Counted from the stretch's first letter, positions 8,378 through 17,109 are shown. The stretch: DNA of 22,154 nucleotides from CAZVGZ01 sp964627605 (GCA_964627605.1 CAZVGZ010000044.1:1-22154); one strand, 5' to 3'. Numbers and translations: made by a program. The notes: generated by a model from the sequence alone, not told the origin.

Positions 8378-8725
8378 TTAGAGAATCTCAAGGACCTGCT
8401 CGGGCGGGCGACCCAGTCGCGCCTGATCGCCGCTGATTACGATCGGTCGTTCGATCACTCTGGGATGGGCCGCCATCTGTTTGACAATCTCATCGCCGCC
8501 CATCGTTTTGATATCCTGCCCAACATCCTCTTTCCACTCCTTTTTGCGGATCAGTTGGGCTGGCTCTATCCCCAACTGCCCCAAAATCCGCTTCAGATCC
8601 GACTCGCTTGGCGGTTTTTTAAGATATTCGACGATTGTCGGCTCTTTGTCCTGCTCTTTGAGTAGTGCCAGCGTCTGGCGGCTCTTGCTGCATTTTGGAT
8701 TGTGATAGATGGTCACATCAGCCAT
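8378..8725 (-). CDS. arsC: ArsC-family arsenate reductase (glutaredoxin-type, YfgD-like)
   Basis: This is a 115-residue thioredoxin-fold protein, the usual length for the glutaredoxin-dependent ArsC family. The catalytic cysteine lies in YHNPKCSKSRQTL (C12). The C-terminal segment HPRVIERPIVI and the later ARLGRPPEQV supply the conserved arginines and the cis-proline region. Members reduce arsenate to arsenite, but many close homologues (YfgD type, with CSKSR) have no proven arsenic role, and no arsenic transporter or regulator is nearby. A strong ribosome site, TAGGAGAG, precedes the ATG at 8725. The gene sits 14 bases upstream of mobB, so the three genes may be one transcript. Function in arsenic resistance is inferred from the family. 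Confidence 0.88.
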   Translation of the reverse strand: MADVTIYHNPKCSKSRQTLALLKEQDKEPTIVEYLKKPPSESDLKRILGQLGIEPAQLIRKKEWKEDVGQDIKTMGGDEIVKQMAAHPRVIERPIVISGDQARLGRPPEQVLEIL

Positions 8726-8804
8726 TTTTTCTCTCCTATTTCTATGGTCGCTGTGGCGCCTGTTCCGGCTCTAGGGTTAGTAAGTGAAAGACACAAAGGC
8801 GCAT

Positions 8805-9796
8805 TCACATAACTCCCCAGTCAAACACAACACTCAAAAACTCATCGCGGTTTCCAGTGAGCCCGTCGTACCCCTGCTGACACTCCTTGGGCGAGAGGAT
8901 GTGGGTCATCAGCGGCCTTGCCTGTAGGCGACCATCCCTGATCCAGTCCAGTAGCAGTCGGTAGTTGTCCACGATATTTCTCGTACGCTCGGTCTCGTTC
9001 ACCGGCCAGCCCCACTCAAATGCGCCGATTAGCCGTATCGATTTGACATGTATATGAAACAGCATCGGTGTCACATCAAACTCCGCTGGAGCCCTGGGGC
9101 TGCCGAGGATAATAGTCTCGCCCCAGCGACGAGTGAGCAGAACCGCATCGCGTACGGCCTCGCTCTTCCCGACAGCCTCCACCACCGCCCTGGCTCCGTC
9201 AGTCCAGTCCATCACCTGCTCTGTGACTTCGGACGATAGTCTCAACACTGTGTTGGTGATACCACACTCTTTGGCTTTGGCGAGGCGAAATTCCGATGAG
9301 TCCACCGCCATCACCTCCGCGCCTGCAAGAGTTAGCAACTGCGCCGCAAAGTTGCCAACTAGACCCATTCCGATGACAACTACCTTGTCGCCTGGTTTTA
9401 CCGTCGTTGAGCGCAACGCCGCCATATTCACACCAGCCATCCGCGCCATCTCCGTCCCTCACAGGCAGCGCCATCCTGCACCCCTCAGCATGAACCAATG
9501 ATCCGTGATATGTGAAACTAAGGACCGTGTCGCCAGGCGCACACATCGCAACGTCAGCACCTACGTCAAGCACCCGTCCCAGATGCCCATATCCTGTGCG
9601 TGTGGGATAACTCTGCAGGCCCCTGAACAGGCATCTTGTTTACCAGCCCTGTAAACACCGCTCCTTCAGTGCCAGGGCTCACCACACTGTAGCTCGTCTC
9701 AACGAGCACACCGTCACGCGGCAAGGGCTCGTCCATCGTCCTGGCGGTCAGTTCGACGCGCCCTGGTTCGACGATGATTATCTCTTCAGTGGTCAA
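8805..9796 (-). pseudogene. Medium-chain dehydrogenase/reductase broken by two frameshifts
   Basis: Three consecutive minus-strand frames read as one medium-chain (zinc-type) dehydrogenase of normal length, about 330 residues. The first runs from a TTG start at 9796 behind AAGGAG and includes SYSVVSPGTEGAVFTG. Similarity then moves to a second frame near 9610-9620 (YPTRTGYGHLGRVLDVGADV). It moves to a third near 9450-9465, leading to the Rossmann motif VVVIGMGLVGNFAAQL and an intact C-terminus. Each jump is equivalent to one extra base. SPGTE in place of the zinc-binding cysteine places it in the non-zinc, BchC-like subgroup often found in polysaccharide clusters. It lies last in the polysaccharide gene run, 26 bases after the toroid gene. 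Genuine decay and assembly indels are both possible. Confidence 0.85.
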
Positions 9797-9822
9797 ATCA
9801 TCTCCTTAGTAGGAGCCGAACG

Positions 9823-11487
9823 TCAGCGTAACTTAATCGCCACTTCGCGCTCAGGCTCCGAATCGCTAAGACTCATTGCCACCACCACCCTACCCTCTGT
9901 AATCTCCGCATCGCCAGCCTTGCGGTAGGGGTTGTGAGGCAGCGCAGGCCAGATAATTCGAGCGCCGCTCGGTAAGCTCACCCGCCAGCCCAAGTGTTCA
10001 ATATCTCCACCGTCACCACAGTCGATCTCCACTCTGTCCCCAAACAGATCAACACTGTCTCCAGTTGGCAAAACCAGCGGCTCATCCACGTTGGGCATCA
10101 GTACGAGATGCGCCTCAACGTTTTGGCCCAACGTCTCGTCACATCCGTATCTCAGCTCCAACCTATCGTCACTGTCGAGCGATAGATGAACATAGCACCA
10201 CACATCGCCATATCTGAGCGATATTTTGGGTTCGCTAGCGTCAGATGTTATCGCCACATCGTCTGGCACGTGCAGCAGGTCGCCGTCGGGCCTGAACTGC
10301 GGTTCCTCATCACCAGGGGCGTGCTTTAGGAGCGAAGTGTCACCAACGGAAAAACTGCTCCAGAGCGGCTGTAGTTTGGTATTACCGCCGCCTACTATAA
10401 GCCCTGTTTCGTCATGAAATACGCTAACAAAATTCTGGCGGTCCTGGATCCAACGGTTCTCTGGCACTTCAGCAGTGAACGCCGACAACCCTACGAACCA
10501 GGGCCGTCGTCTGACAGTCAGCGCTTTGTCTCCCATCGGGCATACAGACCGGTCCTGTCCGCCAGCAGGCGGTGTCGATTCACCGCTCTGGCAGTAGAGA
10601 ATCATATTGGCTGCGTAATCGGTATCAAATACCGGATCGTCGCCGTCAGCTGACTCTATGTGACGCCGATGCTGCTGTTTTAGAAACCCTCGTCCCACAT
10701 CAGACAGGCTAAATCCAGGGTTGCCCAGACTCACCGCTGGACGGTATGGGTTTCGCTCGTCGATGGTCTCCACGATGCTGCCGTTGGGATAGACCCAATC
10801 CGAATGGAACTGCGCGGCTCTCTCAAGCGCAGGGAGCACATTCTCATCCCCAGACATGACATAGTACACGCCCAGCGCATCTACATAGACAAAATTGTAG
10901 ACCACCACCGGGCCGACGTGCTCGGTCCACCAACCGTACTGCGACTGCTCCTTTACAACTGAGGCCATAAACTCAGAAGCGGTATTACACCACTCCATTC
11001 GACCAAGCACCTCCCCCGCTCGATACAGCGCCATGGCATGGTGTGCCGGAATGTTGTGCACCCGCTCCAAACAGGTGGATGCTATCCCCTCAAATCCGAG
11101 CGTAAGCGCGCCGTCCCACCGGTCTCGCGCTTCGGTAGAAAAAGAGTCACGCACCAGCCCGTAGCACCTAATCCACCGGCTGTATGTCCACGGCATATAT
11201 ACCTGCCCCCAGGTGGAGCCGTCTTTCTTGCGGAATGTCCACATCCCTACGTCATCGTACTGCTCCATCAGGGCATCACCACCTGCGATAATCGCATCTA
11301 ACAGACGGTCGTCGTGGAAGTACCTACCTTCTTCGAGCGCCCACGCAGCCGCCAACGCAAAAATATGGTGTTGGTCATGGCAGATCCACGGATCGGTGCC
11401 GAACTGGCCGTTAGGTCTTTGGCCATCAAATATTCCCGGTATTGCCGCTTCGAGTGACTGCCCAATCTCTGGCTCCAAATTCCACAT
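9823..11487 (-). CDS. Heparinase-like alpha/alpha-toroid plus beta-sandwich protein (putative polysaccharide lyase)
   Basis: I choose the ATG at 11487 (554 residues) because GGGGGAG sits six bases before it; a GTG at 11520 in frame overlaps the glycosyltransferase stop but lacks such a site. The first roughly 290 residues are helical, with repeats rich in aromatic residues and histidines, such as WICHDQHHIFALAAAWALEE, HNIPAHHAMALYRAGEVLG and VVYNFVYVDALGVYY. The remainder is beta-rich, from about RRRPWFVGLSAF to the end. That order, with His and Tyr in the helical part, resembles heparinase/alginate-lyase architecture. No signal peptide is visible, so it seems cytoplasmic. Similar proteins accompany SPGTE dehydrogenases in surface-polysaccharide clusters, and the next gene here is exactly that. 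I infer a role in processing polysaccharide intermediates; the enzymatic activity is unproven. Confidence 0.6.
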   Translation of the reverse strand: MWNLEPEIGQSLEAAIPGIFDGQRPNGQFGTDPWICHDQHHIFALAAAWALEEGRYFHDDRLLDAIIAGGDALMEQYDDVGMWTFRKKDGSTWGQVYMPWTYSRWIRCYGLVRDSFSTEARDRWDGALTLGFEGIASTCLERVHNIPAHHAMALYRAGEVLGRMEWCNTASEFMASVVKEQSQYGWWTEHVGPVVVYNFVYVDALGVYYVMSGDENVLPALERAAQFHSDWVYPNGSIVETIDERNPYRPAVSLGNPGFSLSDVGRGFLKQQHRRHIESADGDDPVFDTDYAANMILYCQSGESTPPAGGQDRSVCPMGDKALTVRRRPWFVGLSAFTAEVPENRWIQDRQNFVSVFHDETGLIVGGGNTKLQPLWSSFSVGDTSLLKHAPGDEEPQFRPDGDLLHVPDDVAITSDASEPKISLRYGDVWCYVHLSLDSDDRLELRYGCDETLGQNVEAHLVLMPNVDEPLVLPTGDSVDLFGDRVEIDCGDGGDIEHLGWRVSLPSGARIIWPALPHNPYRKAGDAEITEGRVVVAMSLSDSEPEREVAIKLR

Positions 11488-11512
11488 GCTGGTCTCCCCC
11501 AAAAAGGCCCAA

Positions 11513-12730
11513 TCACCCACCTGACTGCTGCGAACTGTCTATATTTTCCGCCAACTGACCGTACATGCCAGTAAGTGCCTTGGCTGCTGCGGCCCAGTTG
11601 TATTTCCTCTGTACAGCGTTTTTCCCGTTCTCGCTCCATTTAGGATCGCGATCATTAAGCATCTCAATCAACCCATCAGCCATCGACTTGGGGTCTTCGG
11701 GCTCCACCACTATCCCCGCCCCTGCCCGCTCCACCAACCTCGCAGGAGCCCCGCAATCAGTCACCAGCACCGGAGTTCCCAACGCCATGTACTCAGTCAG
11801 CTTGTTTGGCGATGTCGTCAGCGTCTGCTCAGCACGGTTGAGGGTCACCAGACCGACCTGTGCCAGCGCTACATAAGACGCCAGATCGTCAGACTTCTGC
11901 CAGCCTGTGAAAAACACCCATTCCCGCACCCTTAACTCGTCGGTAAGCCGCTCCAATTCAGGTCTAAATGATCCATCACCCACCACCATAATCAGCAGAT
12001 TAGGCACCGATTTAACCACCTCTGGCACCGCCCTAATCACAAAGTCAACACCCCTTACCTCATCTGTTCCCCCTGTATGTACCGCCACCTGACGGTTGAC
12101 GAATTTTTCGGCGTGGGGACAAGGTCTGGATTCGGTGTAGTAGCTCTCAAGATCGACGTGGTTGGGCACCGACACTATTTTTTTGGGCGATATACCCTTT
12201 TCGGCGATCTCTCGCTCACGCATCTCCTCTGTGACTGCAATTACCCGATCAGCACAGGCGACCCAGTAACGCTCGTAGCGCCGCCACGCCTCAACACTAA
12301 TCAGCAGCCGCCCAAGAATCGAACTTGCGTACCCCGAAGAAGCCACAGTCGCCGGATAGGTCTCGTGAAGATCCAACACGATCGGAATCTGCGCACTTTT
12401 TGCCGCCGTCGCCACAGCTTTTACCAGCGGAAGGTCGTGACAGTGGAGCACCTCTGGCTGGACCGTTTTCACAAATGCGTTGATTCTTTTACGCCACCAC
12501 CACCTGTGGATCGGCACGGTCAGCATGACTGCACTCAACTTGTTTTTCAGCCACTGCCGATAGAACCACCGATGAACGTGAAGACCGCCGACAACCTCAC
12601 GATCTTTCTCAGGCTCGTGCCGCAAACACAACAGGTGTACCTCATGCCCGGCCTCTATCAACGATTTTGCCTCTTTAGCCACCCTTGGATCAGGCGGATA
12701 TACCCAATCCAGAACCATCCCTATTCGCAA
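11513..12730 (-). CDS. GT4-family glycosyltransferase (GT-B fold)
   Basis: This 405-residue protein has a two-domain GT-B layout. The N-terminal acceptor domain begins MRIGMVLDWVYPPDPRV and carries LHCHDLP near residue 95 and DLHETYP at 120-126. The C-terminal nucleotide-sugar domain includes VAVHTGGTDEVRGVD, VVGDGSFRPELE at about 249-260, and the donor-binding SPNKLTEYMALGTPVLV at 307-323. It lacks the usual long hydrophobic anchor and is probably peripheral at the inner membrane face, adding a sugar to a lipid-linked glycan. The start is TTG at 12730, 10 bases after the flippase stop. Its Shine-Dalgarno GGGAGA begins right at that stop codon, so translation is probably coupled. The donor sugar cannot be deduced. 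Confidence 0.9.
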   Translation of the reverse strand: MRIGMVLDWVYPPDPRVAKEAKSLIEAGHEVHLLCLRHEPEKDREVVGGLHVHRWFYRQWLKNKLSAVMLTVPIHRWWWRKRINAFVKTVQPEVLHCHDLPLVKAVATAAKSAQIPIVLDLHETYPATVASSGYASSILGRLLISVEAWRRYERYWVACADRVIAVTEEMREREIAEKGISPKKIVSVPNHVDLESYYTESRPCPHAEKFVNRQVAVHTGGTDEVRGVDFVIRAVPEVVKSVPNLLIMVVGDGSFRPELERLTDELRVREWVFFTGWQKSDDLASYVALAQVGLVTLNRAEQTLTTSPNKLTEYMALGTPVLVTDCGAPARLVERAGAGIVVEPEDPKSMADGLIEMLNDRDPKWSENGKNAVQRKYNWAAAAKALTGMYGQLAENIDSSQQSGG

Positions 12731-12740
12731 ACCGTTCTCC

Positions 12741-14204
12741 CTACCATATGGTCCTCACCCGCTGACTGATGTTTCTTGGCAGATTGCGCAGCGCATCTAT
12801 TTCGGCGGGTTTGTAGAAACCGACTAACCACAGCCAAAAAGGCACACTTATCACAAGCAACGGCTTGATGATCCACGCCAGTCCACCACCGCCTGCCAGA
12901 TATAATCCGACACCCACAACCGCGAACACCGCGCCGCTCAGTGAGAGCCGCCCCCACTCTATTGGCAGCGGGTACCACCGGCGCCCCACCACCCCCAAAA
13001 GCAGCACCGTCACCACAGAAGCCACCAGCGTCGCCATCCCAGCACCAAGCGCACCCCAAATTCTGATGAAGACGTAGTTCAGCACCACATTCACCATCAG
13101 ACCGGCGACAGCTAACACACTCACCACCCAGGTCTTCTCGCGAATCGCCAGCCCGTAGGACATCATGTCCCTCAAACCGAGCATAGCCTGTGCGACCATC
13201 AGCGTCGGAGCGATCAACGCCGCAGTAGCGTACGAAGGTGGAGCGATGATGGCAACGGCCTCACTGGCAAAAGCTGTGAGCACCAGGCTGATTCCGATCG
13301 CCCCCACCCAGATATACGTGGTGATGTGGGCGGCAAATAGAGGGGCGTTCACCTCCTTGTGTCGTGCGTAGAGAACCGGGCCCGCCGCAGCACGAAATGG
13401 TCTAACCATCCCTACCGCAACCACCAGCCCAAACTTGACAGCGATGCCGTAGACAGCCACCTCCTCCACCGAGGTGAGCCACCTCAGCATAAAGCGATCG
13501 GCCAACATCATCAGCAGAAAAGCGATTCCAGCAGGCAGAAGAGGCACAGAGAACCTCAGAAGTCGCTTGACTGGCGCCAAGCTCAAAGGCAGCAGCCATC
13601 CATACCGCAGACCAAGAATCGCCACCGCCACTGCAGCTCCCAACATTTGCCCGATCAACACCGCCTCGATCCCCAAACCCCTCACCAGCACGAGATAGAC
13701 GATCGCTGAGGTGCCAACCAGGAATCTGACTAACGATGTCACCGCGTACCGCACCGGCTGGCGCTCCATTCTCGCCGCCATCATCGAGAGTGTTGCGAGC
13801 CCCTCCAAGAAAACGACGCCGGTAACAAGCTGCATCAACCGCCATTTCGACTCGTCCCCCAACGTCAGACCCGCCAACGGAGCGGAGAACAAGAAGACCA
13901 GCGCGCCTATAGAGCTGGTACCCACGATCGCCACAGAGACAGCGTGGCGGAACCCTTCGCGCATGAGTGCGGGGTCGGAGTGGGCTTCTGAGTAGTAGCG
14001 CTGAAACGCCGAGGCCACAGCCAGAGTGGACACTGATGCCAGGAGCGCAACAGTGGCTCTCGTCAGCTCGAGCACGCCATATTCGGCTTGCGGGAACACG
14101 CGGGTGTAGAGCGGGACGAGAAGTATAGCGGCGGCCTTATTTATCGCCTCTGCAACACTGTAGACCGCAGAGTGTGATAGGATGGCTTTCAGATCAGGTC
14201 GCAT
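12741..14204 (-). CDS. Wzx/MATE-type polysaccharide flippase
   Basis: This 487-residue, strongly hydrophobic protein has about twelve to fourteen predicted membrane spans spread over its whole length. The opening segment AVYSVAEAINKAAAILLVPLYTRVFPQAEYG is the typical first-helix region of polysaccharide exporters of the RfbX/Wzx group within the MOP superfamily (known from the family). The C-terminal half contains the usual repeat (GLMVNVVLNYVFIRIWGALGAG) seen near the tenth span. It should translocate lipid-linked oligosaccharide units across the inner membrane. The ATG at 14204 has no strong ribosome site; wecB ends 57 bases upstream and the glycosyltransferase begins 10 bases downstream, so it belongs to the polysaccharide operon. 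Confidence 0.9.
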   Translation of the reverse strand: MRPDLKAILSHSAVYSVAEAINKAAAILLVPLYTRVFPQAEYGVLELTRATVALLASVSTLAVASAFQRYYSEAHSDPALMREGFRHAVSVAIVGTSSIGALVFLFSAPLAGLTLGDESKWRLMQLVTGVVFLEGLATLSMMAARMERQPVRYAVTSLVRFLVGTSAIVYLVLVRGLGIEAVLIGQMLGAAVAVAILGLRYGWLLPLSLAPVKRLLRFSVPLLPAGIAFLLMMLADRFMLRWLTSVEEVAVYGIAVKFGLVVAVGMVRPFRAAAGPVLYARHKEVNAPLFAAHITTYIWVGAIGISLVLTAFASEAVAIIAPPSYATAALIAPTLMVAQAMLGLRDMMSYGLAIREKTWVVSVLAVAGLMVNVVLNYVFIRIWGALGAGMATLVASVVTVLLLGVVGRRWYPLPIEWGRLSLSGAVFAVVGVGLYLAGGGGLAWIIKPLLVISVPFWLWLVGFYKPAEIDALRNLPRNISQRVRTIW

Positions 14205-14261
14205 GTCTGGCTATTTAAAGAAGTTAGGGCTGACAGAACCTGGTTCGATGGGGTCACCACG

Positions 14262-15374
14262 CTAGCGATTGGTCCACTCAAGCAGCGCGTCCACAACGCG
14301 CTCTGCGGCTTTGCCATCCCAAAGCTCAGGGTCACCGCCCTTGGTCCAGCGTCCTTGAACGACCTCCTCCACACCGGCGATAATCGCCGTCCGGTCGTCG
14401 CCTACGAGGCGGTTCGTGCCAACGGTACATGTCACAGGTCGCTCGGTGTTTGGCCTGGCGGTCATACACGGAACATGGAGCGATGTCGTCTCTTCCTGCA
14501 CACCTCCTGAATCTGTGAGCACCAGCGCGGCGTTCTTCATCACATACAACATCTCAAGGTAGGGCATCGGATCGACTACGTTAATGCGAGGATGCGCCAA
14601 AGCCCTCTCCTCAAGCCCGAACTCAACCAGCCGAGAGCGGGTTCGAGGGTGGAGCGTCCACACCACATCAAGCCGTAGAGCCACCGCTTCGAGTGTTTCG
14701 AGGACGCCTTGAAGCGACACCGCGCTGTCAACATTCGATGGCCGGTGCGCTGTCACCAGTACATATCGCCCCAACTCAACGTCTATCTGTTTTAAGAATA
14801 CTGGCTCCCTGGCATTAGGTACGTTAGCCAGAAGTGTGTCGATCATCACGTTGCCAACAAACCTAATTCGCTCAGCGGCGATCCCCTCGGAGACCAGGTT
14901 CTCGTCTGCGTCTCTCGAAGGGGTAAGTAGCAGGTCTGAAAGCTGATCAGTTACCAGTCGATTCAGCTCTTCGGGCATCGTTCTGTCGCCGCTCCTGAGC
15001 CCGGCTTCGACATGCGCGACACCTATCCCGCGCTTCGCCGCAGTAAGCGCACAGGCCACAGTAGAGTTCACGTCTCCCACCACCACCACCATGTCAGGTT
15101 TCGCATCCTCCAACACCGGTTCAAACGCCAGCATAACCCCCGCTGTCTGCTCAGCGTGGGTGCCAGAGCCTACCCCCAGGTTGACATCTGGCGGCGGGAT
15201 TCCGAGTTCGTCGAAAAACGTCTGCGACATCTGGCGATCGTAGTGTTGACTGGTGTGAACCAGATATGCCGATCCTTCGCCCCGCGCGTCTAGCGCCGCC
15301 AATATCGGCGCGACCTTCATAAAATTCGGCCTTGCAGCCACGACAAAAAGAAGAACAGGACGTTCCAAGCTCAT
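14262..15374 (-). CDS. wecB: UDP-N-acetylglucosamine 2-epimerase (non-hydrolysing)
   Basis: This 370-residue enzyme interconverts UDP-GlcNAc and UDP-ManNAc, a precursor for surface polysaccharides. The N-terminal ARPNFMKVAPI places K20 in the substrate pocket. GDVNST holds D101. HVEAGLRSGDRTMPEELNR carries E123 and E135/E136. TAHRPSNVD holds H210, and LTDSGGVQEET is the UDP-binding segment near residue 295. All are in the expected order and the length matches the family. The ATG overlaps the stop of the ATP-grasp gene (ATGA), implying coupling. The nearby ATP-grasp enzyme, glycosyltransferase and flippase point to synthesis of a ManNAc-containing or related glycan. No ManNAc dehydrogenase is seen in the window. 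Confidence 0.95.
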   Translation of the reverse strand: MSLERPVLLFVVAARPNFMKVAPILAALDARGEGSAYLVHTSQHYDRQMSQTFFDELGIPPPDVNLGVGSGTHAEQTAGVMLAFEPVLEDAKPDMVVVVGDVNSTVACALTAAKRGIGVAHVEAGLRSGDRTMPEELNRLVTDQLSDLLLTPSRDADENLVSEGIAAERIRFVGNVMIDTLLANVPNAREPVFLKQIDVELGRYVLVTAHRPSNVDSAVSLQGVLETLEAVALRLDVVWTLHPRTRSRLVEFGLEERALAHPRINVVDPMPYLEMLYVMKNAALVLTDSGGVQEETTSLHVPCMTARPNTERPVTCTVGTNRLVGDDRTAIIAGVEEVVQGRWTKGGDPELWDGKAAERVVDALLEWTNR

Positions 15375-16471
15375 ATCGGCCCCAACTGGGCGAAATCGCC
15401 AAGCATCCCGCTTCTGCCGTCATCAGATGTGAACGATTCGGTAAACCGCCTCACCATTTTGGTTCCCCAACGTATCTCCGGGATGTCGAACGGCTCTCCC
15501 AGCGCCTGTTTTATCGCTAGGTACGGCATGTTGACTCCTGCGGCGGTTGAGAGGACAATAGTGCCCTGCACACGCGGGTTAACCTCTATGATTTTTGGCA
15601 AGTCGTCGGAGTCTAATATGACCTGAATCCCCACCACACCATCCAGACCCAATGTCTTAGTGACGACTTTTGAGTAGTCGATAACATCGGTGTCGCAGAC
15701 CGCCGTGGCCTCAATGCTGATCCCGCCGCGAACTCTGTCTCGCTGCCGTGGCACAATCACAAGAGCATCGCCGTCTTTCGCCAGGATGTCTACGCTGTAC
15801 TCCTGATGAGGGAGGTACTCCATCACCAGATAGTCGGGAAAAGGGTCGGCCCCTTCAAGAACGCCACAGATCTCATCCAGGTTGCTGTATGCGCTCGTCG
15901 GTTTATTTTTCAGTAAGAGCTTGAGCCGGTCGACAGATCGGTCGAGGATTCTCATCCCCCGGCTTCCATTGCTAACACATGGTTTTACCACAACCGGCGC
16001 AGATGGGTGACCGAGATAGTCCGCCGCCGCCCTTAACTCTTCAACACTGGTAACAGATCTCGACCTGGGCACCGGTACGCCCTTTTCCTCAAGTGCCGTC
16101 AACATCCTCCCTTTGTCGCCAGACACCGCGATAACGTTCTCGTTGGCCACCACAGCCTGGCAACCATATTGGGCAAATGTCTCCCGCTCACGCGACAAGA
16201 TAGGCAGTTCGCAGGTAACCAGCGGCAGTATCGCGTTCGCCTTTTTCTGCGCGGCGAACTCACTTAGGACAGGTATGAAGTCAGGGTTTGACGCTGGCGG
16301 TATGGTTTTGAACTCGTCCACCATCGACGCGCAGGAGGCGTGTGGGTTCATATCCGCACCGATCACGGTCACCTGACGTTCAGTAACGAGCTGCAAGCTC
16401 TCCAAAATACCAGGGGCGCCAGGTGCTCCCGCGCCGGTCATTATAACGCGGATGGGCGCTAGACTAGGCAT
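15371..16471 (-). CDS. ATP-grasp ligase, carbamoyl-phosphate-synthase-large-subunit-like
   Basis: The protein is 366 residues from an ATG at 16471, preceded by GAGAGG and overlapping the upstream macrodomain-remnant stop by eight bases. A longer frame to 16519 starts inside that gene and lacks family similarity. A Rossmann-like N-terminus (IRVIMTGAGAPGAPGI) is followed by the ATP-grasp domain, with VVVKPCVSNGSRGMRIL near residue 135, LVMEYLPHQEYSVDIL near 200, and the metal-binding EVNPRVQGT near 297. Such CarB-like single-domain ligases in polysaccharide clusters are thought to form an amide or acyl-phosphate-derived bond on a sugar or its precursor; the substrate is unknown. wecB overlaps its end by four bases. 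It is the first intact biosynthetic gene of the cluster. Confidence 0.85.
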   Translation of the reverse strand: MPSLAPIRVIMTGAGAPGAPGILESLQLVTERQVTVIGADMNPHASCASMVDEFKTIPPASNPDFIPVLSEFAAQKKANAILPLVTCELPILSRERETFAQYGCQAVVANENVIAVSGDKGRMLTALEEKGVPVPRSRSVTSVEELRAAADYLGHPSAPVVVKPCVSNGSRGMRILDRSVDRLKLLLKNKPTSAYSNLDEICGVLEGADPFPDYLVMEYLPHQEYSVDILAKDGDALVIVPRQRDRVRGGISIEATAVCDTDVIDYSKVVTKTLGLDGVVGIQVILDSDDLPKIIEVNPRVQGTIVLSTAAGVNMPYLAIKQALGEPFDIPEIRWGTKMVRRFTESFTSDDGRSGMLGDFAQLGPI

Positions 16472-16736
16472 CGGCCTCTCGGGCTCGCAGAATGTCGGCG
16501 AAAAACTGGTGGGCCTCATCGCCTAAGAGTACGAAGCGGATCAGTTCGAGGGTTGTACTGGATGTTGAATGCTCAATCGCCACATCAATCATCGTCTCGG
16601 CGCAGTCGACTATGGGAAAGCCTCCGACCCCGGCTCCCATCCAGAGGTGAGTGTTCGCAGCGTTTACAATGGCGTCGGTTGTCTGGACGCAGATGTCCCC
16701 TTCAACCGTTTCTATCAGCGTAGACCCTACTCTCAT
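16464..16736 (-). pseudogene. Internally deleted macrodomain (ADP-ribose-binding) gene
   Basis: This reading frame of 90 residues has a good ribosome site (GAGAGG) before an ATG at 16736. Residues 9-35 match the start of a macrodomain (VEGDICVQTTDAIVNAANTH then MGAGV). From about residue 36 it reads GVGGFPIVDCAETMIDVA and continues to LIRFVLLGDEAHQFFADIL, which is the last quarter of the same domain. Full macrodomains are near 170-180 residues, so about 85-90 central residues are missing, in frame, at a junction where both flanks contain a GxGV repeat (about 16618-16637). The ADP-ribose pocket would be incomplete. The stop overlaps the ATP-grasp start, so it may survive only as a translational feeder. 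I rate true function as unlikely. Confidence 0.85.
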
Positions 16737-16818
16737 AAATATCCTCTCAACACCGCCGTCTTCGGTCTGCGGATTACCGCATCACCTGGTCCACTTCACC
16801 ACCACTCTCTCTGGGTTC

Positions 16819-17109
16819 TCACTCCACCACCTCAAACTCAGCATCGACCGGTTCGCGGCCATCGCCCTGCCCGTCCCTGTTCTGTTTTTCTGCTTGTTTT
16901 CGTCTGAAACCTTTGAACGCCATATATAGTAGAGTCGGCACAATGATTAGGTCATCGGCGAACCCCAAACCTGGGAGCAGGTCAGGCAGCAGATCAAATG
17001 GCGACACCAGATAGACCAGCGCAGCTCCCAGCGTTAGCCATGGGTTGGTCTCGCCTCTCAGCGCACGCATAACAAAAGACGCTGCCAATCGTACTATTTC
17101 AGGTCGCAA
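16819..17109 (-). CDS. DUF1232 (YkvA-family) small membrane protein
   Basis: This is a 96-residue protein with the DUF1232 signature YLVSPFDLLPDLLPGLGFADDL at about residues 33-54, preceded by a helix and followed by a hydrophobic segment (IIVPTLLYMAF). The last 25 residues are charged and low in complexity. It most likely sits at the inner membrane; family function is unknown. The start is TTG at 17109 with GGAG upstream. A candidate promoter lies 30-60 bases before it. The gap to the macrodomain remnant downstream is 82 bases, so it may head the same transcript, though its link to polysaccharide synthesis is only positional. Confidence 0.85.
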   Translation of the reverse strand: MRPEIVRLAASFVMRALRGETNPWLTLGAALVYLVSPFDLLPDLLPGLGFADDLIIVPTLLYMAFKGFRRKQAEKQNRDGQGDGREPVDAEFEVVE

